Shown in pieces: positions 37,001-44,043 of a DNA stretch of 64,000 bases. Origin of the DNA: JAHRAW01 sp965243285 (GTDB lineage: Bacteria > Pseudomonadota > Gammaproteobacteria > Arenicellales > Poriferihabitantaceae); contig OZ251537.1 in assembly GCA_965243285.1 (NCBI GenBank), forward strand, positions 2,542,001 through 2,606,000, written 5' to 3'. Each line of letters opens with the position of its first letter. Positions within the stretch are counted from its first letter, which is position 1. Made by a program: the position numbers and the translations under genes. The notes beneath the pieces are model-generated. The model ran no database searches, was not told where the DNA came from, and was given only the letters and a program-made list of their open reading frames with translations.

Positions 37001-37509
37001 CCGCCGACGGCAAATTCCGCGTAGTCGCCCGCCCTGGCGCCTACCGAGAATGGGGCATCCAAGGCACCGTAACCATCGCCACCGCCGCCGACGGGCAAGG
37101 ATTATCACTACAAATCAGCCCAGCCTACGGCCGCACCGACAGCGAGATTCAGCAACTCTGGCAGGCGGGGGTGGGGTCTGGATCGGGGTCGGGGTCGGGG
37201 TCGCAATCAGCCGACCATGCCACCCCCCATAACGCCGCTACCGCCGCTACCGCCACTACCGACCCCGCCAACCCTGCCAACTATCGCCCGCGTCTGGATT
37301 CCCGCCTAGCCTACGGCATTCCCCTAAAAACCCACGGCGGCATGCTAACCCCGTACGGCGAAATCACCCTAACCGATGCCGCCGACCGCCACCGCCTCGG
37401 CATCAACTGGCAAACCCCCGGCAAATTCCACTTGAACCTAGTAGGCGAACGCCAACAAACCACCGCCGCATCCACCACCATCCTGCTACAAGGAAAAATG
37501 CAGTTTTAG
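28072..37509 (+). CDS. Giant autotransporter with about 25 Ig-like (He_PIG) repeats
   Basis: This 3145-residue surface protein has three parts. A signal peptide (MKYASALLAMGLFVASIPLANA, cut before QS) is followed by about 25 repeats of roughly 90-120 residues. Each repeat ends in a form of LPxGLxFD...RTLSGTP...LTYTATD, the pattern of the putative Ig-like He_PIG family. A Gly/Ser/Ala-rich linker (about 2600-2750) leads to an autotransporter beta-barrel (from FWGSGEY, about 2760, to the terminal GKMQF ending in Phe). Type V secretion across the outer membrane is therefore expected, displaying a long stalk with no beta-helix passenger. The likely role is adhesion, which is inferred. Some repeats are nearly identical in DNA; one section near 30220-30770 differs in composition. 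In-frame GGGTCG repeats (Gly-Ser) lie in the barrel near 37180. A C20 tract precedes it and a terminator follows. Confidence 0.9.
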   Translation: MKYASALLAMGLFVASIPLANAQSIPSVPSRTFTAGTQVSIPPFGRASGDNSSNPYEYFLATSNALRNPNRIVLGNLFPGLTFNATTRLVSGTPRQGVSQTVLHYHAARRNASNGRREATSRPFSYTVNGPRFDSSPSQTAKIYTSGEAITSISFPAASGSPDYDVVGPGNAALADTIPGLSFDTTSRTLSGTPTRGAAAVLLTYNATAGSGRAFEAFSVTVNGPIFAPAPVLPDDQLYATGHAITQLVFPTASGSPVYALVDSAGNAVGGASNPVPGLSFNPATQTLTGTPTAEGTTSITYTATASAITASAVFTITVADFILAAPPLAGGYTVATPLSITLPAAINSEGAVVYTLTGADPLLPNDGLPAGLIFTANTTIGAATGGVLSGNADNVNDYRLTYTATDSASTPAMASVTFTLRVINLLTLAFDDVLPTIPAEFATGAAIDALTFPTSSGNNPTYSLKYNNGTTLPPGLVFNPTARTLTGTPTRAGSYTLTYRATDDSSPPNMVDSAPFTINVRGLYFADFQAPPTGTAGTAINFPFADALGVDAEDISYTLAGDSGGSLPAGLTFDAATKTLSGAPQSGSNQDVELIYRATDSANPPNTAQATFAFGIFGPIFDAAPANQAFPGNDSINSSPFPTASGSGTRTYAVIGPGDATLAETIPDLSFDASSRRLTGTPIANGPNSLGTTSLTYTATDNDGVASAFFTVQIQPGHGLPNPGNFTFVLGTDVSEDFPQINTTNTNRDAFVHTITGSLPPDLSFNSQTRRLTGTAMPSGTYSLTYRANASSVTRFADFTIFVEPGLVAPPDQTYRAGVAITPLTLSMAVDERTYQVTPSGSFSGGVGSVIPGLNFNANTRVLSGTPLRGSAEQRLFYRATTLTTPRNRLDRSFEITVLGPIFHSLPGDRSFTANSPITDLTFPASTGNGTLTYHLTGANGDTNLATEVPGLSFDGGTSGTRRLTGTPTAVARTRLTYTARDDDGVSSAFFTLTIGSDFVLPDIAGTYATGSTIAALTFPTFSGNNVQYSMTYNDGEELPEGLMFDPDPDARTLSGRPTRAGSYLLTYRAMNDSATDNMRDGTFTMNVSGLYFNGGLPVFRATAGTEINPPYRFDRLALGADADDISYTLTGPALPGLTFDPDARTLSGTPTEGDLLVSLTYTATDLATPPNTGRIFISGNIIGPDFDGASPTAIDLNLTAGLAVTETLPGAVDGSGLPSTLSLTDSAGNALGAAVDNPIPGLSFDSSNRMIAGTPSRAIAADITLTYTARSNQGVSMGFVTISIAGPVFNFTSGEPAPADQNFLVDEPSITPQFPAAIGVATYDLLEDGVPVGSDATSGPIPGMIYNSARLLQGTPTAIGDYSLTYTATDADGAVSSLFFTVTVSAFSVSAPADLAAGGHTVGVPLSLDFAIATGGDSPISYTLFGAGASAGDDALPPGLTFTADPNPAANSTGVLSGTPETIGDYPLTYRATDSASTPAVADATFTLSVVDLAFDAVLPTIAAEFATGDAIDAITFPTSSGNNPTYSLIYSGGTDLPAGLTFNPTAIAADGATPAIAARTLTGTPTRAGSYTLTYRATDDSSPPNMVDSDAFDITVAGLYFAADLPAIPSAFAAGSAVVDFPSLPAALGADAEDISYTLTGDSGGSLPAGLAFDEQNRRLTGTPNQGGSHSLTYLASDNITPPAMANTAAATFALTISGPVFDATPALPVDMSLPSGSTITAIALPAATVASPATGSPIYALTDSAGNTLAAATDSAATSPIPGLIFDAASRTLSGTPLRAAADPVALTYTATATGPSASPGVTSAVFAITITGPVFTSLPIDQTFILNRAIDPAVVLPAASGSPSYVLRDSALGSINSTGTNSRLPGLMFNAASRTLSGTPTLLTADGGVTLNYNAIDAGVGSSVSSFTVTVTDFSVSAPSLAADGYTVRMPLALTFGTATGGDSPISYTLFGAGASAGDDALPPGLDFTANSTGGVLTGTPETISDYPLTYRATDSASTPAVADARFTLRIVRPFFHTENPADIPLADQTYAAGQPISESLAMVLPRAHDPTAEANPPRPTLVYTLTGDHPTTADGLPPGLGFDADARRLTGTPTFAAAAITLIYRAADAFGNTSEDVPLSVTIAGPVFIPPVPQNYFVRQMVGFTLPEAGDNGGGAITYNLTGPGSSHTAAGAARNLPAGLTFYPNGDSAADPAIAARTLTGMPSAAGDFALTYTATDTDAADAARISTATFTATVNPAATFIDLPGDSTEFDFLVGETINQTLPEIMSAAAGVTVVYMLTASTADGTPSAVDGSATSALPGLSFDATNRTLSGAATAATAGAVTLAYTATAGDDSADREYSAAVRWARFDRPIVNLTLPAGVEVDRPLPAAEIAPGALVAYNLVGVGGASTAIDAARNLPPGLSFTTEGPFTNNAATVGSAGAPGTGSIAIGGQLVGTPTAAASATLTYYATVTLADPGGSDSASQTFTITINFGFVGGLPGNITYPLGVEIDPLTFPTAAGGDAISYTLSGDYAATGAAASMNGLPPGLSFTAAAIPAAGDQTAIPARSLYGTPTESAAVSVTYIAAAAADSSIPAAEHTFTITIGGGGAALTAVNQVVLPEVARAITASANLAISRRISRVNSGGLGRNSAAFGGNSGGLGGQTATFALGGQTTVATALATHGNPMLVDKADPKTMLAGSSFSIPLNSGGGFSPSTENHTGAGGANLSLAPTAEFDAGGTAGDLAGNSASVLAANAAGLSADSAGGSSIPITFWGSGEYREMSGAAGDQNDLEWSGELSGFHLGLDAQVRPGLLLGLAASRLRSAIDYGATAAAAGGSHDLDITTISPYLGWHAGGVDLWATLRYGEGDLDISPDDAARAAAEVDMRAAGIGASGALWQNAAARLRLKSELSRSELAVQGGGDLVAMQSASTRLRLSLEADYRRQTAGGGVLAPTLELGLRYDGGDGNPGAAAEIGAGLRYRSRAGHTADGKFRVVARPGAYREWGIQGTVTIATAADGQGLSLQISPAYGRTDSEIQQLWQAGVGSGSGSGSGSQSADHATPHNAATAATATTDPANPANYRPRLDSRLAYGIPLKTHGGMLTPYGEITLTDAADRHRLGINWQTPGKFHLNLVGERQQTTAASTTILLQGKMQF

Positions 37510-37552
37510 CCAAAACCCAAAGAAAGCGCCGCAAAAAGCGCGCTAAAAACCC

Positions 37553-37591
37553 AAAAAAGGGGCGATTCAGCAATGAATCGCCCCTTTTTTT
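37553..37591 (+). terminator. Strong Rho-independent terminator of the autotransporter gene
   Basis: An 11-bp perfect stem (GGGGCGATTCA/TGAATCGCCCC) with a GCAA loop is followed by seven T residues and preceded by six A residues. It could work in both directions. It begins 44 bases after the stop codon. Confidence 0.93.
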
Positions 37592-39194
37592 GGGATTTTG
37601 ATAGCAAATCCCACCAAATTTAGGGGGTGGGGCTTTTGGGGGTTTGGCTTTGGGTTTTGATTTGGCTTTTGACTTTTGGCTTTGGCTTTTGGCTTTTAAC
37701 GTTTTACTCCCCCCCTTGCTTCATCTGGGGGGAGTCAAATCAGGCTGCCTTATCGCATGATTTGGTGGGGGGCTGTTGAGGTTGATCTTTTTGCTTTTTG
37801 CTGTTGATGTTGATGTTGCTTTTGATGTTGCTGTTGGCTTTTGGGCTTTTGGGCTTTTGGGCTTTTGGGCTTTTGGGCTTTTGCTGTTGCTGTTAGCTTT
37901 TGATGTGGCTGTTGCTGTTAAGGCTTTGCTTTTGCTTTTGCTTTTGCTTTTCGGCTTTGATTTTGATTTTTGGCTTTTGATTTTTGGCTTTTGATTTTTG
38001 GCTTTTGATTTTTGGCTTTTATTTTTCGCTTTGACTTTTGATTTCGTCTTATGTCTTGTAATTTCTCACCTCAACAGTTAAGTGGAGTGAAAAGCCACAT
38101 TAAAATTAACAGCAACAGCGAAAGCAACAACCAAAAGTCAAAAGTCGAGTAAAACCTAACACTAAAGATATCCCCCCCACCAAAACTGGCAATGAAACCG
38201 CCAGTTTTGGCTCCCCCTCCCGAAAAAGCAGGGGGGAGAGCAAAGACTAAAAGCGAAAAGCCAAAACCAAAGCAACAGCCAAAGCCAAAGCAACAGCAAC
38301 AGCAATATCAACAGCAACAACAACAGCCCCCCACCAAATCAGGCGATAAAACCGCCTGATTTGACTCCCCCCAGATGAAGCACGGGGGGGAGTAAAACGT
38401 TAAAAGCCAAAGCCAAAATCAACAGCCAAATCAAAAGCCAAAGCCAAAGCCAAAATCAAAAACCAACCGCACCTTATCAAATTTAGCAAAATCCGCCGAC
38501 AACCCGCAAAAAAATGGCGATTCATCGCTGAATCGCCCTTAATTGTTGGTTTTAACGCGGTTTCGATGACTGCTTACATTATTAAAGCGCGCGTCCATGC
38601 GCTGATCACTTACCCTAAGCCCGCATACTGATACAAGCGGCGGCACTATGTAAGTGTTATTTATCACAAATACCGCAGTTTTGATTTCCCCCCCCGCCCC
38701 ACTCGGCAATCGATGACGCCGTCCATCGCGCAGCCACCCGTTTTCATGCGGAGCAGTTAATTTTGACTTTGCTTTTGATTTTGCTTTTGATTTTTGGCTT
38801 TTGATTTTTGGCTTTTATTTTTCGCTTTGACTTTTGATTTCGTCTTATGTCTTGTAATTTCTCACCTCAACAGTTAAGTGGAGTGAAAAGCCACATTAAA
38901 ATTAACAGCAACAGCGAAAGCAACAACCAAAAGTCAAAAGTCGAGTAAAACCTAACACTAAAGATATCCCCCCCACCGAAACTGGCAATGAAACCGCCAG
39001 TTTTTGCTCCCCCTCCCGAAAAAGCAGGGGGGAGAGCAAAGACTAAAAGCGAAAACCCAAAGCCAAAGCCAAAGCAACATCAAAAGCAACATCAAAAGCA
39101 ACAGCCAAAAACCAAAAATCAACACCCCACCAAACCTGCGGGTAAACCTATCGACATTGGCACAAAATCCCTTGGTCGAAAAACCAAGAATTTC
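37592..39194. repeat. 1.6-kb block of dispersed repeats with a 270-bp direct duplication
   Basis: No credible gene is present. Modules with nested hairpins occur at about 37695-37780 (plus), 38165-38240, 38325-38400 and 38960-39035 (minus), joined by T/C- or A/G-rich tracts. About 270 bases at 37988-38256 recur at 38784-39052 (offset 796) with only a few mismatches. A second hairpin, GGCGATTCA-TCGC-TGAATCGCC at 38516-38537, resembles the terminator at 37559 but lacks a T run. Confidence 0.8.
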
Positions 39195-39345
39195 CGATAA
39201 ATAATCGCGTGGATAATCCCATGCATAATTCATACATAATCCCATGCATAATTCATGCATAATTCCATGCATAATTTCATGCTTAATCCCATGCTTAATC
39301 GCGTGAATAATTGCGTGAATAATTGCGTGAATACTCAGGTAAATA
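39195..39345. repeat. Tandem array of CATGCATAATT-type units
   Basis: About a dozen degenerate 10-13-bp units (CATGCATAATTC, CATGCTTAATCC, then GCGTGAATAATT) fill the space upstream of the M81 gene. Each half-unit is close to palindromic (ATGCAT), so the block could form multiple small hairpins. Confidence 0.85.
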
Positions 39346-39387
39346 ATGATAAGAAAGTCACCTCACCCCAATATTTAGGAGGATTCC

Positions 39388-41112
39388 ATGCGCTGCGTTA
39401 TTGCGATGATGCAACACGAAACCAATACTTTTTCGTCGGTGGTGTCTGCGGTGGGGGATTTCGCTAGCGGTGTTGGTTTGGCGAAGCCGCCGCGCGGGGC
39501 GGCTGCGGTGGACATTTACGGCGCGGCTGATTTTGCCTTTGCGGGCTTGTTGCAAGTCGCTCAGCAACGCGGCGCCGAGGTGGTGGTGCCTATCGCCGCG
39601 TATGGCGAGCCCGGCGGAATCGTGACCGACCAGGCCTTTGAAATGTTCGCCGATGCCATTTGCGAGGAGGTGACGCGCGGCTGCGATGCGGTGTTGTTGG
39701 ACTTGCACGGCGCCATGGTTACGCGCTCGCATACCGACGGCGAGGGCGAATTGCTCAAGCGCCTCAGGCGCATCGCGCCGGCCACGCCGATTGCCGTGGC
39801 GTTGGATTTTCATGCCAATCTGAGCGCGGATATGGTGGCCAATTGCACGGTGATCGACGGCTATCGCACTTACCCGCACATCGATATGCATGCCACTGGC
39901 CGACGCGCCGCGACGACATTGTTTCACTTGATGGAGCATGGGCTGGATAGCAAAATGTGCTGGCGCGCGCTGCCGATGGTGACGCACATGCTCAAGCAAA
40001 CGCCGTTGCGCCAGCCGATGAAAGATATTATGGAGCTCGCGATTTCGTATGTGGGTGGCGGGGGTGGTGACCGGGCGGGTGACGATGCCGATGGCGGGGT
40101 CGATAGCAGTTTCGATGGCGGTGCCGATGGTGATGGCGTTGCAAATAACGGAAAAGTTTTGAACGCCTCGGTTTTCGGCGGCTTTCCGCACGCCGACATC
40201 CCCCATGTGAGCGTGAGCGCGCTGACCGTCGAGACCCTCGACGGCCGCTGCGGCGAACGGTTAGTGAATCGGTTGTGCGATATGGCGTGGCGGCGGCGCG
40301 CGGATTTTGTGTTTGCGGCCGAGCCCATGGAAAAATCCATCGCCACCGCCAAAGCGCTGACCGATTACCCGGTGGTCATCGCCGACCACGGCGACAATAG
40401 CGGCGGCGGCGGTAGCGGCGACGATCTCAGCGTGTTAGCCGAGATGCTGAAACAAGACCTTACCGACATCGTCGCCGGCCCCATCTGCGACCCGCAGGCG
40501 GTGGCGCACATGCTCGCCGCCGGCGAAGGCGCCGCGGTACGGGTGCGCGTCGGCGGCAAAATCCATGCCCCAGCCATCGGCCATATCGGCCGCGAACTCG
40601 AACTTGTCGGCGTGGTGGGAAAAATAACCGATGGTCGGTTTACCATCGCCGGGCCCATGCAAACCGGGTTGACGGTCAATTTAGGCCGCACCGCGGTGTT
40701 GGAATGCGACGGCCTGGTCGATGGCTTGGCCGCCAAATCCGCCGAATCCGACGAAGCCGCCGAAGCCACCGAAGCCACCGCCGAAGCCACCACCAAATCA
40801 GGCAAAAACCCGCCGCGATTGCAGTTGGTGGTCAGCGAACACCGCTGGGAGCCGTACGACATCGGCTGCTTCACCCACGCCGGCCTCGAGCCGCGCAATA
40901 AACGCTATATCATGCTCAAAGCACGCCAGCATTTTCGCGCCGTGTTTGAGACCTTCGCCAAACACATCGTGTTGGCCGCCGGGCCGGGGGTGTGCAGCTC
41001 GGATTATGCGCAATACCCTTATCAAAACCTGCAGCGCCGCGTCTACCCCCTGGATTTGGCAACGCCTAATCCGCGCGCGGAGTGCAGCGTGTATGTTTGG
41101 CGGCGACGGTGA
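39388..41112 (+). CDS. M81-family metallopeptidase (MlrC-like)
   Basis: This 574-residue zinc-type peptidase or amidohydrolase is related to MlrC (DUF1485). The start MRCVIAMMQHETNTFSSV carries the conserved HETNTF metal motif. Others are DLHGAMVTRSHTDGEGELL, VALDFHANLSADM and RTYPHIDMHATG. A strong AGGAGG lies five bases before the ATG. Two low-complexity inserts, residues about 221-256 (Gly/Asp/Ala) and 450-471 (EATEATAEATTK), make it longer than the usual 490-500. MlrC relatives act on linear peptides or small amides and often sit beside peptide importers, as here. The substrate is not known. Confidence 0.87.
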   Translation: MRCVIAMMQHETNTFSSVVSAVGDFASGVGLAKPPRGAAAVDIYGAADFAFAGLLQVAQQRGAEVVVPIAAYGEPGGIVTDQAFEMFADAICEEVTRGCDAVLLDLHGAMVTRSHTDGEGELLKRLRRIAPATPIAVALDFHANLSADMVANCTVIDGYRTYPHIDMHATGRRAATTLFHLMEHGLDSKMCWRALPMVTHMLKQTPLRQPMKDIMELAISYVGGGGGDRAGDDADGGVDSSFDGGADGDGVANNGKVLNASVFGGFPHADIPHVSVSALTVETLDGRCGERLVNRLCDMAWRRRADFVFAAEPMEKSIATAKALTDYPVVIADHGDNSGGGGSGDDLSVLAEMLKQDLTDIVAGPICDPQAVAHMLAAGEGAAVRVRVGGKIHAPAIGHIGRELELVGVVGKITDGRFTIAGPMQTGLTVNLGRTAVLECDGLVDGLAAKSAESDEAAEATEATAEATTKSGKNPPRLQLVVSEHRWEPYDIGCFTHAGLEPRNKRYIMLKARQHFRAVFETFAKHIVLAAGPGVCSSDYAQYPYQNLQRRVYPLDLATPNPRAECSVYVWRRR

Positions 41113-41286
41113 GCGATTCGGTTTAACTGGCTCAGTTTAGCGACCGATTTATCGCCTTGCTTATCGACCTATTTATCGGCCTGTTTGGCGCCATACTGCA
41201 TCGACAATTCGCTGCCCATCGTAGCGCTTGGCTGACAACTCGCATCGACACATTTCCCACTCACCTTATGCATTGAGGAAAACACG

Positions 41287-42945
41287 ATGAAAGCACCATC
41301 CATGCCGAAGCATTTACTCGGCGACAACACGCCCGCCATGTCGGCGGCCAAATCGCCGGCCAGGGCTGACCTCGAGGCCACCGTCGCAGATTCCAGTCGG
41401 CGGCGATTCCTGCAAGCCTCCGGCGCCGTCGGCTTGGCGGCGGCCACCGTCGGCGCCCCGCAAATCGTCTATGCGCAAGGCAAAAAGATTCTGAAAATTC
41501 GCGCCTATGCGGATTTGCGCAGCCTAGACCCGGCCTTCTCCCAAGGCGTGGTGGATGAGGAAATCCACGGCTGCATTTACAGCAAACTGATCCAATATAA
41601 ACCGGGGCGGCGCTGGGATTGGCAGTTGGACGCCGCCGAATCCATCGAGCAATTAGACCCTAAGCAAATCCGCTTCACCCTAAAGCCCGGCATCATGTTC
41701 ACCGGCGGCTATGGCGAAATGACGGCCGAGGATGTCAAGTATTCCTTCGAGCGCATTTTGGATGAAGCGCTGGCCTCCACCAACAAACCCGACTGGGGCA
41801 CTTTGGATGAAGTGCTCGTGGACGGCACATACAGCGGCCGCATCGTGTTCACCGAGCCCTATCCGCCGGCCTGGAACATCGCCCTGCCCTACATCGTCGG
41901 CAACATCGTCAGCAAAAAGGCCTGGCAAGTCGCCGGCGGCAAAGTGGATACCACCGTGCCGAGCGTGTCCGGCCCCTATCTGCACCACGAGTGGCGACTG
42001 AAGCAGAAAACCATCTTGGTTCGCAACCCCGATTGGCACGGCGGCCGGGCCGCTTTCGATGAGATTCATATCTTCCCTATCGACGATGAAAACACCGCGC
42101 AAATCGCCTACGAGGCCGGCGATATAGATTGTACGCGGCTGTCTTTAGGCGCCCTCGGTCAACTGCGCGCCGCGCCGCCGCCGGCCTCGATTATCGAAGA
42201 ATATCCGTCGTTGTTTTATGTGTGGGTGGGGATGAATGTGGAAAACGAAGTCACCGCCGATGAAAATCTGCGCAAGGCGATTCAGCATTGCATCGATGTG
42301 CCGCAGATTCTCGAGGCCGCCTACTTCGGCGCCGCGGCGCCGTCCACCGGCATCATCGCGCCCGGCTTGGTCGGCCATCGCGCGCAAAGTTTGGTGCCGC
42401 CGGCGGCCGATTACGCCAAAGCCAAATCCTATCTGGCCGCCGCTGGGCTGCAAGACGGCGTCGCGGTCACCTTGGATATTCTCAACAAAGCCACCAATGT
42501 GACCGCGGCGCAGGTGATTCAAGCCACTTGCGCGCAAGTGGGCATCAGCGTGGACATCAATCTGCATGAATCCGGCGCCTTTTGGTCCTTGGGCGATGCC
42601 AGCGGTGGCGAGCGCTATAAGGATATTCAGTTGATTCTCAACCGCTTCTCCATGGCGCCCGACCCCTCGTACGCTACGGCGTGGTTCATCACCGAGCAAC
42701 AGGGCGTGTGGAATTGGGAGCGGTATAGCAACCCGCGCTTCGACCAACTGGAGGCCGCCGCCAAAGCCGAGACCGAGGCCGCCAGCCGCGATAGCATGTA
42801 TCAAGAAATGCAAGATTTGATGGAACAAAGCGGCGCTTATCGCTTCATCACCCACGAGGCCACGCCGGTGATTTACCGCAACACCATCGCCCCAGCCTTT
42901 CGTCCCGACGGGCTGCCGTTATTGCGCTTTTTCGCCAGCAATTGA
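41287..42945 (+). CDS. ABC peptide/nickel-type substrate-binding protein, Tat-exported
   Basis: This 552-residue family 5 periplasmic binding protein carries a twin-arginine signal: SRRRFLQASG (about residues 37-46), hydrophobic AVGLAAATVGA, and probable cleavage after VYA. Family segments include LRSLDPAFSQGVVDEEIH, RFTLKPGIMFTGGYGEMTAEDVKYSFERI and DENLRKAIQHCIDVPQILEAAYFG. It delivers peptides or similar ligands to the permeases encoded just downstream. The first 36 residues before the Tat motif are unusually long. A GAGG ribosome site lies about ten bases before the ATG. The upstream M81 peptidase suggests the imported ligand is a peptide or amide. Confidence 0.92.
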   Translation: MKAPSMPKHLLGDNTPAMSAAKSPARADLEATVADSSRRRFLQASGAVGLAAATVGAPQIVYAQGKKILKIRAYADLRSLDPAFSQGVVDEEIHGCIYSKLIQYKPGRRWDWQLDAAESIEQLDPKQIRFTLKPGIMFTGGYGEMTAEDVKYSFERILDEALASTNKPDWGTLDEVLVDGTYSGRIVFTEPYPPAWNIALPYIVGNIVSKKAWQVAGGKVDTTVPSVSGPYLHHEWRLKQKTILVRNPDWHGGRAAFDEIHIFPIDDENTAQIAYEAGDIDCTRLSLGALGQLRAAPPPASIIEEYPSLFYVWVGMNVENEVTADENLRKAIQHCIDVPQILEAAYFGAAAPSTGIIAPGLVGHRAQSLVPPAADYAKAKSYLAAAGLQDGVAVTLDILNKATNVTAAQVIQATCAQVGISVDINLHESGAFWSLGDASGGERYKDIQLILNRFSMAPDPSYATAWFITEQQGVWNWERYSNPRFDQLEAAAKAETEAASRDSMYQEMQDLMEQSGAYRFITHEATPVIYRNTIAPAFRPDGLPLLRFFASN

Positions 42946-43037
42946 AGGCTGACTGATCGCCTAAGCGGTTTATCGAGGGTTGTCGTCCCATCGGCAGCCG
43001 GTAAATCGGTGCTGCTGGGTCGCTCGCCTATCAGGTT

Positions 43038-43982
43038 ATGGGGTTTTATCTGCTCAAGCGCACCGCCTTGAGCGTCGCCATCGTCATGTTGGCGGTGACG
43101 CTTCTGTTTTGTATGATTCACCTGGTGCCGGGCGATCCGGCGCGCATTTTATTGGGGCCGCGCGCCACCCCGGAGTTGATCGCCGCCATGGCGGCGCGCA
43201 TGGGGCTGGATTTGCCGTTGCCCATGCAGATTGCGCGCTTTTTCGGCAACTTGTTGCGCGGCGATTTAGGCATGGATGTCATCACCGGCCGCCCGGTGGC
43301 GGACATCGTGTTCGGCCAACTGCCGTACACGCTGTGGTTGATTTTCAGCGCGATTGTCGGCGCCGCTTGCATCGGCATTCCGCTCGGCTGCTACTCCGCC
43401 TTGCATCGCAACACCTGGGCCGACCGCATAAGCGGCGTGCTGTCGGTGGCCTGCATCACCACGCCGTCTTTTGTGGTGGCGTTGTACGCGCTGTTGATCT
43501 TCGCGGTCGCGTTGCGCTGGTTTCCGGCGGTAGGAGCCGGCGAACCTGGCGATTTATGGGATCAAGCGGCGCACTTGGCGCTGCCGGCGTTCGCCATCGG
43601 CTTATCTTGGGTCGGTTATTTGGCGCGTTTGGTGCGCGCCTCCATGCTCGAAGTGATGGGCGAAAATCACATTCGCGCGGCGCGCGCGCATGGCTTGCCT
43701 GAGCGCACCGTGGTGTATCGTTATGCCCTGAAACTCGCGCTCTTGCCCACCGTCACGGTCATCGGCGTGGGCATGGGGTTTTTGTTGTCGGCCGCCTTGT
43801 TCACCGAAATCGTGTTCGCCCGCCCCGGCATCGGCAAATTGATTTTCGATTCCATCACCACACGCAACTATCCGGTGGTGATGGGCTCGGTGTTGGTCAG
43901 CACGGTGGTGTTCGTCATCAGCGCCACGCTGTCTGATATCGTAAACGCGGCCCTTGACCCGCGCATCCGGGCCTCGTTGTGA
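43038..43982 (+). CDS. ABC transporter permease (DppB type)
   Basis: This 314-residue inner-membrane permease with about six helices has a typical DppB start (GFYLLKRTALSVAIVMLAVTLLF) and FCMIHLVPGDPAR. The EAA-type coupling loop is ENHIRAARAHGLPERTVVYRYALK. The end is ALDPRIRASL. It pairs with the DppC-type protein at 44044 to form the translocation channel of the peptide importer. It lies 92 bases after the binding protein. Confidence 0.93.
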   Translation: MGFYLLKRTALSVAIVMLAVTLLFCMIHLVPGDPARILLGPRATPELIAAMAARMGLDLPLPMQIARFFGNLLRGDLGMDVITGRPVADIVFGQLPYTLWLIFSAIVGAACIGIPLGCYSALHRNTWADRISGVLSVACITTPSFVVALYALLIFAVALRWFPAVGAGEPGDLWDQAAHLALPAFAIGLSWVGYLARLVRASMLEVMGENHIRAARAHGLPERTVVYRYALKLALLPTVTVIGVGMGFLLSAALFTEIVFARPGIGKLIFDSITTRNYPVVMGSVLVSTVVFVISATLSDIVNAALDPRIRASL

Positions 43983-44043
43983 ACGCTCATTCTGGTACCC
44001 ATGTCGATGCGCATATCGATACCATAGCCGCCCATAGATTCCC

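Noticed and set aside
37776..37994. Open frame rich in Leu, Phe and Val that looks like a membrane protein
   Set aside because: It is a translation of the T/C-rich tract of the dispersed repeat; the hydrophobicity reflects base composition.
37592..39345. CRISPR array in the repeat-rich 1.75 kb behind the autotransporter
   Set aside because: There is no constant repeat with unique equal-length spacers and no cas gene; the repeats are tracts, hairpins and short tandem units.
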